Shown: positions 1 to 8,567 of the stretch, in pieces | Layout: every line of letters starts with the position of its first letter | Position numbering within the stretch: the first letter of the stretch is position 1 | Assembly: GCA_905339255.1 (NCBI GenBank) | Contig: CAJPFO010000054.1 | Span: forward strand, 1-41,549 | Source: Myxococcaceae bacterium | GTDB lineage: Bacteria > Myxococcota_A > UBA9160 | Direction: 5' to 3' | Length of the DNA: 41,549 nt | The notes under the pieces: model-generated | Told to the model about the DNA's origin: nothing | The model's input: the letters and a program-made list of their open reading frames with translations, nothing else | Databases searched by the model: none | Made by a program: the position numbers and the translations under genes

Positions 1-286
1 GATCACGAACGAGCACGCGGTCGGGGCGGAGCTCCCGGGCGGCCGAGAGCGCCGCGTGGACCCAGAGCGGATTCGCGAAGGCGGGAAACGTGAGCAGGCC
101 CGCACGGCCGCCGAAGTGCGGCAGCCTGCGGATCCTCGCTCCCTCGACACGATCCCGGCGCGCGCGACCGCGCAGGTTCCGGGCCACCAGGAGTACCTCG
201 TGGCCCGCGCGGTGGAACGTGCGCAGCATCTTCTCGACGCGGACGTCCCAGGGGTAGTCCCCGTCGTAGAGCTTCAGAAGTCGCAT
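1..286 (-). CDS. Glycosyltransferase, GT4-like, N-terminal part only
   Basis: The minus strand reads an open frame from ATG at 286 to the window edge, so only the first 95 residues are present. It begins MRLLKLYDGDYPWDVRVEKM and continues with FHRAGHEVLLVARN and ELRPDRVLVRD. This is the usual start of a GT-B fold glycosyltransferase: a short beta strand, the D-x-R-V-x-K-x-x segment seen in WbuB-like GT4 enzymes, then the 'GHEVxLVAR' strand. Such enzymes transfer a sugar from a nucleotide donor to a growing surface glycan on the cytoplasmic face of the inner membrane. It is divergent from the SGNH hydrolase gene with about 70 bases between, and the next four genes support a glycan locus. The catalytic C-terminal half lies outside the window, so sugar specificity cannot be judged. 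Confidence 0.72.
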   Translation of the reverse strand, partial: MRLLKLYDGDYPWDVRVEKMLRTFHRAGHEVLLVARNLRGRARRDRVEGARIRRLPHFGGRAGLLTFPAFANPLWVHAALSAARELRPDRVLVRD

Positions 287-355
287 GGAAGGACCGATCG
301 CGATGCACGCACGGGGGGGCAGGGTATCATTTGCCGTCCCCCTGCGGAGCCAGGC

Positions 356-1450
356 ATGTCGATCTCGAACGACCCGCATGAACCGCAGTTCGGTCTCGGC
401 AAGTCGCTCCTTTTCAGTGTCGTGCTCCTGCTCCTCGTCCTCGGCAGCGCCGAGCTCGCATTGCGAACGTGGGCCTTTTTCTTCCGCGAAGAGATCCAGC
501 GCTACGACGCCTCGGCGGGGACCTTCGAGCTCGTCCCGGGAGAACACCGGACTGCGCTCGGGCGCGTGCGGATCAACCCCGACGGTTTCGTCGGAGATCC
601 CCTCGAGCCTCCCGGCCCCGACCTCTGGCGCGTCGTGGCCGTCGGCGATTCGTGCACCTTCGGCGGCGGGAACGAGGTCGACACCTACCCGGCGCTCCTC
701 GAGAAACTCCTCGCCGAGAAGGCTCCCCACGAGCGGATCGAAGTGGTCAATGCCGGAATCTCGGGCTTGAACTCCGAGCTCGCGCGGCGACGACTCGAAA
801 GCCGCGTCCCGGAGCTCCGACCCGACGTCGTCACGATCTACATCGGATGGAACGACCTCATGAAGTTCGACCCACTCGCGCAGGGCGAGCGAAGCCGCTT
901 CGCAGGCGTCGCCCGCGCGATCGACGAGCTCTGGATCACGAAGAGCCTGCGGAAGCTGCTCTTCTACTACCTGAGGCCGAGCATGCGAGAACCCGCGACC
1001 GGGCCCGAGAGCCTCACGGGACGCTTTGCCGGCTTTTCGCCGACCGTCTTCGAGAAAGAGCTTCGCGCGATGATCGCCGACGTCCGCGCCATGAACGCAC
1101 GGCCCGTGGTCATGACCCTTCCGACCGTCGTGCGGCCCGAGATGTCCGTGGCGGACCTCGAGCGCGCGGGAGTCGTCTTCCCGTACTTTCCGTCGGCGTA
1201 CGCGGTGGGCGACTTTCTCGACCTCCTGGGCGCGTACAACCGCTCGATCCGGCGCGTGGCTGCCGAAGAAGGCGTTGCGCTCGTCGACCTCGAGAAGCGC
1301 TTCGATGCGCTCGACGATCCGACGCCCTACTTCTACGACACCATGCACACCAATTCGAAGGGCATGGCGATCATCGCGAACGAAGTCGCCGCCACCCTCG
1401 AGCGCGAGGGCCTCGCCGGCCCGCCTGCGAACGCGGCACGGGCTCAGTGA
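356..1450 (+). CDS. SGNH/GDSL-family hydrolase, membrane-anchored
   Basis: This 364-residue protein has a single N-terminal hydrophobic segment (about residues 18-40) and no obvious cleavage site, so it is probably tethered to the inner membrane with the enzyme outside. The four SGNH blocks are visible: VGDS (nucleophile Ser99), NAGISG (Gly134), GWND (Asn166) and D328-T-M-H331. The family contains esterases, acetyl hydrolases and sugar O-acetyl transfer or removal enzymes. A longer open frame runs upstream to 56, but it would overlap the divergent glycosyltransferase gene; ATG 356 begins exactly at a natural cytoplasmic tail followed by the TM segment. It stops 24 bases before the amidotransferase gene, suggesting cotranscription. 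A role in O-acylation or deacylation of a surface glycan is inferred from context only. Confidence 0.8.
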   Translation: MSISNDPHEPQFGLGKSLLFSVVLLLLVLGSAELALRTWAFFFREEIQRYDASAGTFELVPGEHRTALGRVRINPDGFVGDPLEPPGPDLWRVVAVGDSCTFGGGNEVDTYPALLEKLLAEKAPHERIEVVNAGISGLNSELARRRLESRVPELRPDVVTIYIGWNDLMKFDPLAQGERSRFAGVARAIDELWITKSLRKLLFYYLRPSMREPATGPESLTGRFAGFSPTVFEKELRAMIADVRAMNARPVVMTLPTVVRPEMSVADLERAGVVFPYFPSAYAVGDFLDLLGAYNRSIRRVAAEEGVALVDLEKRFDALDDPTPYFYDTMHTNSKGMAIIANEVAATLEREGLAGPPANAARAQ

Positions 1451-1474
1451 GTCGGATCGAGTGAGGCACGGCCC

Positions 1475-3319
1475 ATGTGTGGGATCGCTGGAGTGCTCCT
1501 CGCCGAGCGCGGGCGCGAGGCCTCCGAGGCGACGCTCGCCGCCATGACGAGGCTCCTCGCGCATCGCGGCCCCGACGCGAACGGCACCTGGCACGAAGGG
1601 CCTTGCGGCCTCGCCCACACGCGCCTCGCCGTGATCGACCTCTCGCCGCGAGGGCGACAGCCGATGCGGAGCGTGAGCGGACGCTTCGTGATCTCGTACA
1701 ACGGCGAGATCTACAACCATCGCGAACTCCGCGCCGAGCTCGAAGCGGCGGGCCGGAGCTTCGTGAGCACGACCGACACCGAAGTGATCCTCGAGCTCGC
1801 CGAAGTGGGCGGCCTCGGGGCACTCTCCCGGCTCGAAGGCATGTTCGCCTTCGCGCTCTACGACCGTGAGCGCCGTGAGATCGTCCTCGTTCGAGATCGC
1901 GTCGGTGTGAAGCCTCTCTTCTACGCGCACGGCAGCGACGGCCTCGCCTTCGCGTCCGAGCCGAAGGCGCTCCCGCCTTTCGTCGATCGCGGTCATCCCG
2001 AGCCCGCTCGGATCGCCGAATACCTCGCGTTCCGGCACCTCGCCGGGGGAGAATCGATTCTTCCCGGCGTCCGGACCCTCGAGCCGGGACACCTCGTGGT
2101 GTCGGATGGCCGGAACCTGCGAATCGAGCGCTGGGACCTCCCCGAGCGGCGCCCACCCGCGCGCGCCGAGGATACGGCCGGAGTCTTCGCCGCTGCCGTA
2201 CGCCGGCAGCTCGTGAGCGACGTTCCGGTGGGAATCTTCCTTTCCGGAGGAGTCGACTCCGCCGCCGTCGCCTACGAGGCCCGGGCTGCCCTGCCGGAGC
2301 TCCAGTCCTTCACCGTCGGCTTCGACGAAGCGGCGTGGGACGAGACCGACCGCGCCGCCGTCGTCGCACGAGCCCTCGGAACCCGAGCGCACGAACTCCG
2401 CCTCGACGAAGGCGAATATGTCGCGGGCCTCGCTCGGGCCACCTGGCACCTCGACGCTCCCCTGAACCACGCCCACTCCGTCCACCTGCTCGCGCTCTCG
2501 CGCTTCGCGCGCGAGCGGATCACCGTGGCGCTCACGGGCGAAGGCAGCGACGAACTCTTCGCGGGCTACCCGCGCCATCGGCTCTTCCTCCTCTCGCGTC
2601 GACTTCGCGGCATGCCGAGATCCGTCCTCCGCGCGGCCGCACGTGGCCTTCGTCCGTCGCACCCACGCCTCGCGAGGCTCCTCGAGTCGGCGGCCTCGGA
2701 TGCGGCGACCGCCGCCGCGCTCAACCCGGCCTTTGCGCCGCTCGACGAAGCGCGGGCTCTCGCCGGAGCGAACGATCCGGAAGCCGTGATCGCCGAGCGT
2801 GTCGACCTCTACCGCGAGGCCGAGGAAGGGGGCGCGAGCCCCGTCGAGGCGCTCCTCGCGGTCGATCAAGCGACCTACATGGTCTCGCTCCTGCAACGCA
2901 TGGATCGCATGAGCATGGCCGTCGGTCTCGAATGCCGTGTGCCGCTCCTCGACGAGGCCGTCGTCGCGCACGCACGCGCGCTTCCCGTCGCGTCCCGGAT
3001 CGACCTCTTCGAGACCAAGAAGCCCGTTCGTCATCTCGCGCGCGAGCGCTTCGGGAGGGCCTTCGCCGACGCTCCCAAATCCGGATTCGGTGTCCCCGTG
3101 GGCGAGTGGCTCCGCCGTGAAGGGCCCTTCTCGAAGCTCGTCGACTCGCTCCTCGCGGATGGGCGCGCGCGACGGCGTGGATGGTTCGACGTCGATCGCG
3201 CAGCGCGCCTGCTCGTCGCCCACCGCCGTGCCGAGCGCGACGAATCGGAGCTCCTCTGGGGGGTCGCCTGTCTCGAGATCTACGCACGCGTGTGTTGCGA
3301 CGGGGACGGGATCGAATGA
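1475..3319 (+). CDS. asnB: Asparagine synthase (glutamine-hydrolysing)-like amidotransferase
   Basis: At 614 residues this is the usual AsnB length. The class II glutaminase domain starts MCGIAGV, with Cys2 as nucleophile after Met removal. It is followed by RGPD, the LAHTRLAVIDLS strand, SYNGEIYNH and STDTEVIL. The C-terminal synthetase domain has the PP-loop SGGVDSA near residues 257-263, GEGSDELFAGY, and GLECRVPLLD. It uses glutamine and ATP to amidate a carboxylate through an acyl-adenylate. Free aspartate is the classic substrate, but asparagine-synthase homologues in polysaccharide clusters can amidate sugar acids or cell-surface carboxylates. Its position between a hydrolase and an O-antigen ligase makes that alternative worth considering. 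Its stop overlaps the next start by 4 bases (ATGA), so translation is coupled. Confidence 0.9.
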   Translation: MCGIAGVLLAERGREASEATLAAMTRLLAHRGPDANGTWHEGPCGLAHTRLAVIDLSPRGRQPMRSVSGRFVISYNGEIYNHRELRAELEAAGRSFVSTTDTEVILELAEVGGLGALSRLEGMFAFALYDRERREIVLVRDRVGVKPLFYAHGSDGLAFASEPKALPPFVDRGHPEPARIAEYLAFRHLAGGESILPGVRTLEPGHLVVSDGRNLRIERWDLPERRPPARAEDTAGVFAAAVRRQLVSDVPVGIFLSGGVDSAAVAYEARAALPELQSFTVGFDEAAWDETDRAAVVARALGTRAHELRLDEGEYVAGLARATWHLDAPLNHAHSVHLLALSRFARERITVALTGEGSDELFAGYPRHRLFLLSRRLRGMPRSVLRAAARGLRPSHPRLARLLESAASDAATAAALNPAFAPLDEARALAGANDPEAVIAERVDLYREAEEGGASPVEALLAVDQATYMVSLLQRMDRMSMAVGLECRVPLLDEAVVAHARALPVASRIDLFETKKPVRHLARERFGRAFADAPKSGFGVPVGEWLRREGPFSKLVDSLLADGRARRRGWFDVDRAARLLVAHRRAERDESELLWGVACLEIYARVCCDGDGIE

Positions 3320-4527
3320 CGAGCACCCTGCCGAGCCGGCTCGGATGGTGGCTCTTCGTCGTCTACCTCATCCTCGAGTTCGACCGGCCCCCCGTCCTCG
3401 TCCAGCTCCGGCTCCAGATGTTGATCGCGATCGCGCTTCCGCTCCTCTGGCTCGGAGGCCGCGAGCGTCCGTGGTCGCCGGTTCTCTCCGCACAAGTCGG
3501 ACTCCTGATCGTCTCGGCGGCAACGATTCCGACCGCGTACAACTGGTACGCCGCGTACTTCAGCACCCGCATCCTCTTCTCGAACGTCGGGATCGGCATC
3601 GCCATGTCGTGGCTCCTCGCGAACCGCGAGGGAATGAAGCGATTCCATCTCGCGTGGATGCTCGTGATCGGGTGGACCGGGTTGGTCGGCATGATCGGGG
3701 GGGGCCGCGGCACGGGCGGCTTTCTGGGCGACGAAAACGACCTCGCGCTCGCCTGCGTCGGAGCCTTTCCCTTCGCATTCTATGGCTTCCAGCTTCTCGG
3801 CGGCTGGCAGCGCTGGGCGTCGGCCGCATGCGGTCTGCTCGTCACGGGCGCGACCGTCATGAGCTTCTCGCGAGGCGGGTTCGTGGGCCTCGCGAGCGCA
3901 CTGCTCTACTGCATCGCGACGGGGGCGCATCGCGCGCGAAACCTCGCGCTCGCGGCGGTTTCCGCCGTCGCCTTCCTGCTGGCCGTTCCGCAGAGCTACC
4001 TGTCCGAGATCTACACGATCAGCGAGACCGAATCCGGAACGGCCGACTCGAGACAGTTCCTCTGGATCACGGCCTTCAACATGTGGAAGGAGCATCCCGT
4101 GCTCGGGGTCGGTGGCGGGAACTTCAACTTCCAGGCGGGCCTCTACCAGCCGAGAGGCGAACGCTGGGACAGGCCCGAGTACCAGGAGCGGAACTGGTCT
4201 GGAACGACCGTCCATTCCTCGTACTTCCAGGTACTCTCGGAGTTCGGCCTGCTCGGAACCATCTGCTTCGGCGCGATTGCCGTCGGGCATCTGCGAGGAG
4301 TCGCTCGAACCCGGAGGCTCGCGCATCGCACGCGCAGCCTTACGAAGGATCTCCGCAACGAAATCGAGCTCTACGGGGGATCCCTCACGGCCGGGATGAT
4401 CGGAATCCTCGCCTCGAGCGCGTTTCTCTCTGCCGCACTCTACCCTTACGTGTACTTCTTCTCCGGGGCGGGTGTGGCATTCGTCTGGTGGGCGAGGCGT
4501 GCGATCGCCGAGTCGACGACGACTTGA
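3316..4527 (+). CDS. O-antigen ligase / Wzy-type polymerase family membrane protein
   Basis: This 403-residue, strongly hydrophobic protein has about ten predicted membrane spans. Features of the Wzy_C/O-antigen ligase family are present: the MSFSRGGFVGL segment, the large extracytoplasmic loop after residue 230, and the conserved NMWKEHPVLGVGGGNF then TVHSSYFQVLSEFGLLGT blocks. These carry the family's Arg/His/Glu-type loop residues. Members either join O-antigen to lipid A core (WaaL) or polymerise repeat units (Wzy); the sequence alone does not separate the two. The ATG at 3316 overlaps the asnB stop. A longer open frame begins at 3181 inside asnB and is rejected. The gene's own stop overlaps the following TTG start. 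Confidence 0.85.
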   Translation: MTSTLPSRLGWWLFVVYLILEFDRPPVLVQLRLQMLIAIALPLLWLGGRERPWSPVLSAQVGLLIVSAATIPTAYNWYAAYFSTRILFSNVGIGIAMSWLLANREGMKRFHLAWMLVIGWTGLVGMIGGGRGTGGFLGDENDLALACVGAFPFAFYGFQLLGGWQRWASAACGLLVTGATVMSFSRGGFVGLASALLYCIATGAHRARNLALAAVSAVAFLLAVPQSYLSEIYTISETESGTADSRQFLWITAFNMWKEHPVLGVGGGNFNFQAGLYQPRGERWDRPEYQERNWSGTTVHSSYFQVLSEFGLLGTICFGAIAVGHLRGVARTRRLAHRTRSLTKDLRNEIELYGGSLTAGMIGILASSAFLSAALYPYVYFFSGAGVAFVWWARRAIAESTTT

Positions 4528-5678
4528 AGAGCATCGTCGTCACCGACGGCGAGCTCCGCTCGTCCCTCGCCGCCACGCGCTCGCTCGCCGGGAGCTTCGA
4601 CGTGCACGTCGTCTCGACGAGCGTTCCGTCGCTCGCTGGAGTCTCGCGAGGGGCTCGGAGCGAAACGGCGGCACCCGACCCGATGCGCACTCCCGGAGCG
4701 TTCCGGGAGGCCGTCGACGCGCTTGCCGGCGCTCGGGGGGCGGTGGCGGTGCTTCCGGCGAGCGACGCCGCGTGCCGCGCGCTCCTGCTCGACGGTCCGT
4801 GGCGCTCGGGCGCAAGAATCGTCGCGCCGGCGCGCGATGCGTACGAACGCTCGAGCCACAAGGGAGAAGCGCTGCGCCTCGGAAGGGAGGCGGGACTCGA
4901 CGTTCCCGACGGAGACGAGGTGAGCGATCTCGATTCGGCGCGGAGCAGCGCCGAGCGCCTCGGCTGGCCGGTGATCGTGAAACCCGTCGAGTCCGTGGCG
5001 GCGCTTCGCAAGCGGAGCGTCGTACGCGTGGCCGATCCGGGAGCGCTCGAATGCGCCTGGCGAGAGCACGTGGCGCCGGGAGCGGCGCTCGTCCAGCGCG
5101 AGGTGCCGGGCCATGGCGAAGGGCTCTTCGTGCTCCGGATCGGCGGCGAAACGCGTGCCGCCTTCGCGCATCGGAGGCTCCGGGAGAAGCCGCCCTCGGG
5201 CGGCGTGTCGGTACTCTGCGAGAGCATCGCGACCGATCCCGATCTGCTCGCGAGAGTCGAGCGCGTGCTCGATGCCTGCGGTTTCGACGGAATCGCGATG
5301 GCGGAGTTCCGCCGCGACGGCGAGCGACGCTGGCTCATGGAGTTGAACGCGAGACTCTGGGGTTCGCTGCAGCTCGCCATCGATGCCGGGGTCGACTTCC
5401 CGACGCTCGCGGTCCGAGCGGCGCTCGACGAACCCGCGGGTGTCCGGCCCGAGTATCGCGTCGGGCTTCGCTCGCGCTGGCTTCTCGGGGACCTCGACCA
5501 CTCCATCGCACTCGCACGCGGCGCGAGGGACGCCGCGGGCCGAAGCGGTGCGTGGGCCGCGCTCGGCGTCCTGCTGCGGCCGACCCCGCGCCCGTGCCGG
5601 CTCGACAACCCGCGTGCGGGCGACGTGCGTCCCTTCTTTCACGAGCTCCGCCTCTGGTTCCGCGCGCTCCATTTCTAG
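4524..5678 (+). CDS. ATP-grasp domain protein, carbamoyl-phosphate-synthase-like
   Basis: The start is taken as TTG at 4524, which overlaps the previous stop as TTGA and gives a clean N-terminus (MKSIVVTDGELRSSLAATRS). A much longer open frame running upstream to 2937 lies within other genes. The 384-residue product has the ATP-grasp order: an N-terminal Rossmann-like preATP domain, the lysine strand WPVIVKPVES (about residues 150-160), the VQREVPGHGEGLFV region, and the metal-binding GIAMAEFRRDG...WLMELNARLWGS strand with Glu and Asn ligands. Such enzymes form acyl-phosphates and couple a carboxylate to an amine or thiol. Homologues occur in exopolysaccharide clusters, but the substrate cannot be predicted. 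The stop is shared as a CTAG tetranucleotide with the convergent HNH gene. Confidence 0.8.
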   Translation: MKSIVVTDGELRSSLAATRSLAGSFDVHVVSTSVPSLAGVSRGARSETAAPDPMRTPGAFREAVDALAGARGAVAVLPASDAACRALLLDGPWRSGARIVAPARDAYERSSHKGEALRLGREAGLDVPDGDEVSDLDSARSSAERLGWPVIVKPVESVAALRKRSVVRVADPGALECAWREHVAPGAALVQREVPGHGEGLFVLRIGGETRAAFAHRRLREKPPSGGVSVLCESIATDPDLLARVERVLDACGFDGIAMAEFRRDGERRWLMELNARLWGSLQLAIDAGVDFPTLAVRAALDEPAGVRPEYRVGLRSRWLLGDLDHSIALARGARDAAGRSGAWAALGVLLRPTPRPCRLDNPRAGDVRPFFHELRLWFRALHF

Positions 5679-7474
5679 CCCGCGAGGATCCGATCCCCCG
5701 AGCGCACGCGGAGAAGCGGTGGCCCCTCGGCGCGGATTCCGAGTGCGAACTCGAGCGTCTCCGGCGCGTGGCCGCGGCACGAGACGGTGCGCGCATGGAT
5801 TCCACGCAGATGATGGAAGGCGCAGAGGGTCGTCCGGTTTCCGGGATCGTCGGTGCCTCCCTGTGAGCGGAAGACGATGTGGTGGGATTGGAGGTTCCGG
5901 CGCGCCGAGCACGCCGGCGTCGTGCAGCGGAAGCCGTCCCGAGTGAAGTCGGCGTAGTCGTCGAAGGCGGCGCCCTGCTCCTCCCAGCACGCGATCGCAT
6001 GCTCGACGATCCAGTGGAACGCATTGGCCAGTGAAGGCGCCGAGGTGACGCTTGCCGCGAGATCGAGGCGCGCCGCCTCGAGCGCGAGCTCGATCACGGC
6101 GACCGCTTCCGGAGGTGCACGGAACGCGATGACCGGCCGGCCTGCGACGCGCCGAGAGCGCTCGTCCTCGACACGGCGCAGCGTATGCGTGCGTGCGAAA
6201 GCGACCCACGAGGCCACATCGGCAAGCAGGGCCTCCCGCGTGCCGCCTGCCTGCCCGCCGAGCCGAGATGCATCCGCAGCCGCAGATTCCCCCACGGGCG
6301 AAGCCGCCGCTGCGCCGACGGCGAGCGCTCTCGCCTCGTCGAGAGCGCCGGAGCGAAAGGCGTGCGCGAGCACCGAGGTGGGCGGCCCGAGCCTCGCGAG
6401 TCGGACGCGCCGGCGTGCGGTACGCGGGGAGAGATCTGCGCGCTCGATCACGTAGCGATCGAAGCTCGGGAAGCCGAGCTCGCAGTAGAGACGGCGATCG
6501 AGGATCTGTCGCAGCAGGTGACCGAGGTCGTGATCGATCTCCTGCCGAGCGCGAACGACGCGGCGGAGCGCGGCATCGAGCGCGTGCGGCGAAGCCGACC
6601 GTGCACGAGCAAGGAGAGCATCGGGATCGTGGCTCGCCACGCTTCGGTTTGCAGAGATCGCCGACCAGCGGAGCAGTGGAAAGGCCTGATGTCGGATCCC
6701 GTGCTCGCTCGAAGGTCGCCGGCCCACGGGCGGGGGAGCCTTCTCGCCGGCCGCAGGCTCGCGGCGGGCGAGTCGATCCGATGCCTCTCGGACGAGAGAC
6801 GAAGGCAGCGCGCCGAGCGCTTCGGCAGCCATCGCCTCGGTGGCCTCCCAGGCCGGCAGGGCCTCGCCCGCCATCGCGCGCGCGAGTTCGAGGCCCGCAT
6901 GCCAGCGGACCGCCGTCTCCGCACTGACGTGCAGGCGAAGCGAGACGAGCTCGCTCGCGGCCTGCGGAGGGACCGTGTCCACATCCGCGCGCGAGGCATT
7001 CCGGTCGGCCGCGCGGAGCGCATCCGCGATCACGTCGGCCGCGCGGGCGGTTCGCCCCCGCAGCGCTGCGGTGGCCGCGCCGTCATGCGCGGGCGGCACG
7101 AGCGCCACCGTGCGTCGGGCCACGGAGTACGAGACCTCGCCCCCCAGCACGGCGTCTCGAAGCTGCGGCAAGGCGGCGAGCGCATTCCAGACGCGCGCCT
7201 GCTCGCGAAGACCGCGAGCCGAGATGCCGAGCCTCTCACGCGCGTAGTCGGCGAGCGAGCGGAAGCCGAGCGGCTCGTAGCTTCGCCGCTCGATGAGCGC
7301 GATCGCGAGCACACCGAGCCAGGGGCGGAGCGCGAGCCTTCGCGTCAGATTCTCGCGGACGCGCCCGTCGGCATCCTGACCTCGGAGAAAGAGGAGGACA
7401 CCCGGCGACGGCGAGGAGTGCGCACGCGCCGCCGGGGCCCCCTCGAAGGCCGCTTCGAAGGACGACTCCGCCAT
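5675..7474 (-). CDS. HNH endonuclease with duplicated N-terminal domain
   Basis: This 599-residue protein ends in a classic HNH/McrA-type nuclease module: paired cysteines in RCTTPACSARRN, the His-His pair in LQSHHIVFRSQGGTDD, Asn in PGNRTTLCAFHH, and the closing histidines. Such modules cut DNA with one divalent metal. The N-terminal part shows an internal duplication. Residues ~53-125 (LGVLAIALIERRSYEPLGFRS...) align by eye with ~317-387 (LGHLLRQILDRRLYCELGFPS...), each a helical segment of winged-helix type with a conserved 'LGF-S-DY/RY' core. HNH proteins of this layout are common and often multi-copy in deltaproteobacteria and actinobacteria, with no settled function. The ORF overlaps the ATP-grasp stop by four bases, and its ATG at 7474 is preceded by a GC-rich 235-base leader. 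Confidence 0.85.
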   Translation of the reverse strand: MAESSFEAAFEGAPAARAHSSPSPGVLLFLRGQDADGRVRENLTRRLALRPWLGVLAIALIERRSYEPLGFRSLADYARERLGISARGLREQARVWNALAALPQLRDAVLGGEVSYSVARRTVALVPPAHDGAATAALRGRTARAADVIADALRAADRNASRADVDTVPPQAASELVSLRLHVSAETAVRWHAGLELARAMAGEALPAWEATEAMAAEALGALPSSLVREASDRLARREPAAGEKAPPPVGRRPSSEHGIRHQAFPLLRWSAISANRSVASHDPDALLARARSASPHALDAALRRVVRARQEIDHDLGHLLRQILDRRLYCELGFPSFDRYVIERADLSPRTARRRVRLARLGPPTSVLAHAFRSGALDEARALAVGAAAASPVGESAAADASRLGGQAGGTREALLADVASWVAFARTHTLRRVEDERSRRVAGRPVIAFRAPPEAVAVIELALEAARLDLAASVTSAPSLANAFHWIVEHAIACWEEQGAAFDDYADFTRDGFRCTTPACSARRNLQSHHIVFRSQGGTDDPGNRTTLCAFHHLRGIHARTVSCRGHAPETLEFALGIRAEGPPLLRVRSGDRILAG

Positions 7475-7536
7475 GTCTTCTCCACCCGGGACCAGCGGGG
7501 GATGGGGCGATCTTCGCGGCCGTGTGTGTCAGATCC

Positions 7537-7556
7537 GGTCACGCCGTGGCGTGACC
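7537..7556. repeat. Perfect inverted repeat upstream of HNH gene
   Basis: GGTCACGCC and GGCGTGACC face each other with a 2-base centre, a 9-base perfect inverted repeat. It is followed on the plus strand by eight A residues (7559-7566). It lies about 60 bases upstream of the HNH ATG. On the minus strand it has no T-run after it, so it is not a standard terminator in that direction; an operator for HNH expression is the better guess. Confidence 0.5.
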
Positions 7557-7610
7557 CGAAAAAAAATCCACGAGGCTCCGGCAGTCTGCCGCAACGCCCT
7601 GGGTGATACC

Positions 7611-7626
7611 CCCCTCACGCGAGGGG
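7611..7626. repeat. Small hairpin in the leader of the His/Cys-rich gene
   Basis: CCCCTC and GAGGGG form a 6-base perfect stem around the loop ACGC, about 85 bases before the ATG at 7710. A second short stem, GCGAC-CCTTT-GTCGC, follows near 7641-7655. Neither has a U-tract. They could be part of a structured 5' leader or simply GC-rich chance pairing; no known riboswitch consensus was recognised. Confidence 0.3.
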
Positions 7627-7709
7627 TGACGCCGCGCCCTTGCGACCCTTTGTCGCGCTGGGGCGCCTCCCGCGGCCGGCTATGCTCATCGAGCGCCCAA
7701 GGAGGAGCC

Positions 7710-8072
7710 ATGCGTCGCCTGCTCTGGATCCTGGTCTTTGCCGCTGCCGCCTTCTTGCCGGGAGCTTCGCTCGCGGGGGAGGGATGCCAGCACGGAAAGG
7801 GCGCGACGACCGCGTCCGCCGAGGGCGGCGACGCTCTTCCTGGACATGCCGCGCATGCCGGACACGGCGCTCACGCGGGACACGGAAAGCACGCCGCGCA
7901 TGCGGGCGGCGAGGGCCAGGCCTGTTCGCACGGAGACGGTGCTGCAAAGGCCTGCTCCTGCGGCGCCAAGGCGGCGGGCGGAAGCTGCCCGCATGCGGAG
8001 GCTGCGACGACGGCCTCTACGTCGTCGTCCGACGCCACGCCCGACGCCGCCGCGATCGCCGACACGCCGTAA
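7710..8072 (+). CDS. Secreted His/Cys-rich small protein, putative metal binder
   Basis: ATG 7710 is chosen because a strong AGGAGG lies just upstream and it gives a textbook signal peptide (MRRLLWILVFAAAAFLPGAS, cleavage expected near LAGE). The mature part is about 97 residues with ten His and five Cys. Three C-x-H motifs (CQH, CSH, CPH), one CSC, and a Gly/Ala/His stretch with seven His between residues 45 and 65 suggest periplasmic binding of a soft or transition metal such as Cu, Ni or Zn. No enzymatic domain is visible and I do not recognise a named family. Gene starts at 7473 or earlier would discard the RBS and signal peptide. The His-rich part is repetitive (AHAGHG), consistent with local duplication. 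There is no transporter next to it. Confidence 0.65.
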   Translation: MRRLLWILVFAAAAFLPGASLAGEGCQHGKGATTASAEGGDALPGHAAHAGHGAHAGHGKHAAHAGGEGQACSHGDGAAKACSCGAKAAGGSCPHAEAATTASTSSSDATPDAAAIADTP

Positions 8073-8249
8073 AGGGGGATTGGAGCCGATCCCGCTTCGC
8101 CTACCGCACCGGCCGGGAGACGGATTCGAGATCTCGGATTTCGGAGGGCGACCCACCGGGTCGCCCCTACCGCGAGTGCCGGCATCCTCCGTACCGCGGC
8201 ATCCCCACGATGAACGCGGGCGTCTTTTGCATCGCGGCATCCAGACCGT

Positions 8250-8490
8250 GGGCGCCGGCCTCCCCCATGTTGCGGTGTCTCGACGACGCACGGCGCAATC
8301 CCACATCCGTGTGTATGGCCGACCCGGCGCGTCGCCCCGGCGTGGGCGCCGGCATTTGCGCGCCTTGGCATCGCGACGATGGACGGCGACATCGCACATC
8401 CGTGTGTATGGCCGACCCGGCGCGTCGCCCCGGCGCGGGCGCCGGCATGCTCGGCGTCGCGGTGTCGCGACGATGGGCTGCGATACCCCA
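8250..8490. repeat. 93-base tandem repeat, about 2.5 copies
   Basis: A segment starting CACATCCGTGTGTATGG at 8302 recurs at 8395 with an offset of exactly 93 bases and only one visible difference over more than 50 bases. Weaker similarity extends upstream (GGCGCCGGC...TCGACGA) and downstream (GTCGCGACGATGG), giving roughly two and a half copies. Each unit contains GACCCGGCGCGTCGCCCC, which is a degenerate version of the hairpin that bounds the island. Confidence 0.7.
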
Positions 8491-8567
8491 CATTGGTGGA
8501 TGCGCGGCGGCATCCCACATCCGTGGATGCACCGCGGTATCCCACATTCGTGGATGCACGGCGACAC
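8487..8567. repeat. 27-base tandem repeat, three contiguous copies
   Basis: Units start at 8487, 8514 and 8541 with the core CCCACATnnGTGGATGC, each containing a small CATCC-GT-GGATG inverted repeat. The copies differ at only a few positions and there are no spacers, so this is a minisatellite rather than CRISPR. On the minus strand the unit would encode HPRMWDTA-type nonapeptides, but no start signal or gene context supports translation. Confidence 0.75.

Noticed and set aside
3181-3315. Longer N-terminus for the O-antigen ligase starting at 3181
   Set aside because: The extension lies entirely within asnB and lacks hydrophobic character; the ATGA overlap at 3316 is the natural start.
8487-8567. 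Possible CRISPR array
   Set aside because: The 27-base copies are contiguous with no unique spacers, there are only three and no cas gene is in the window.
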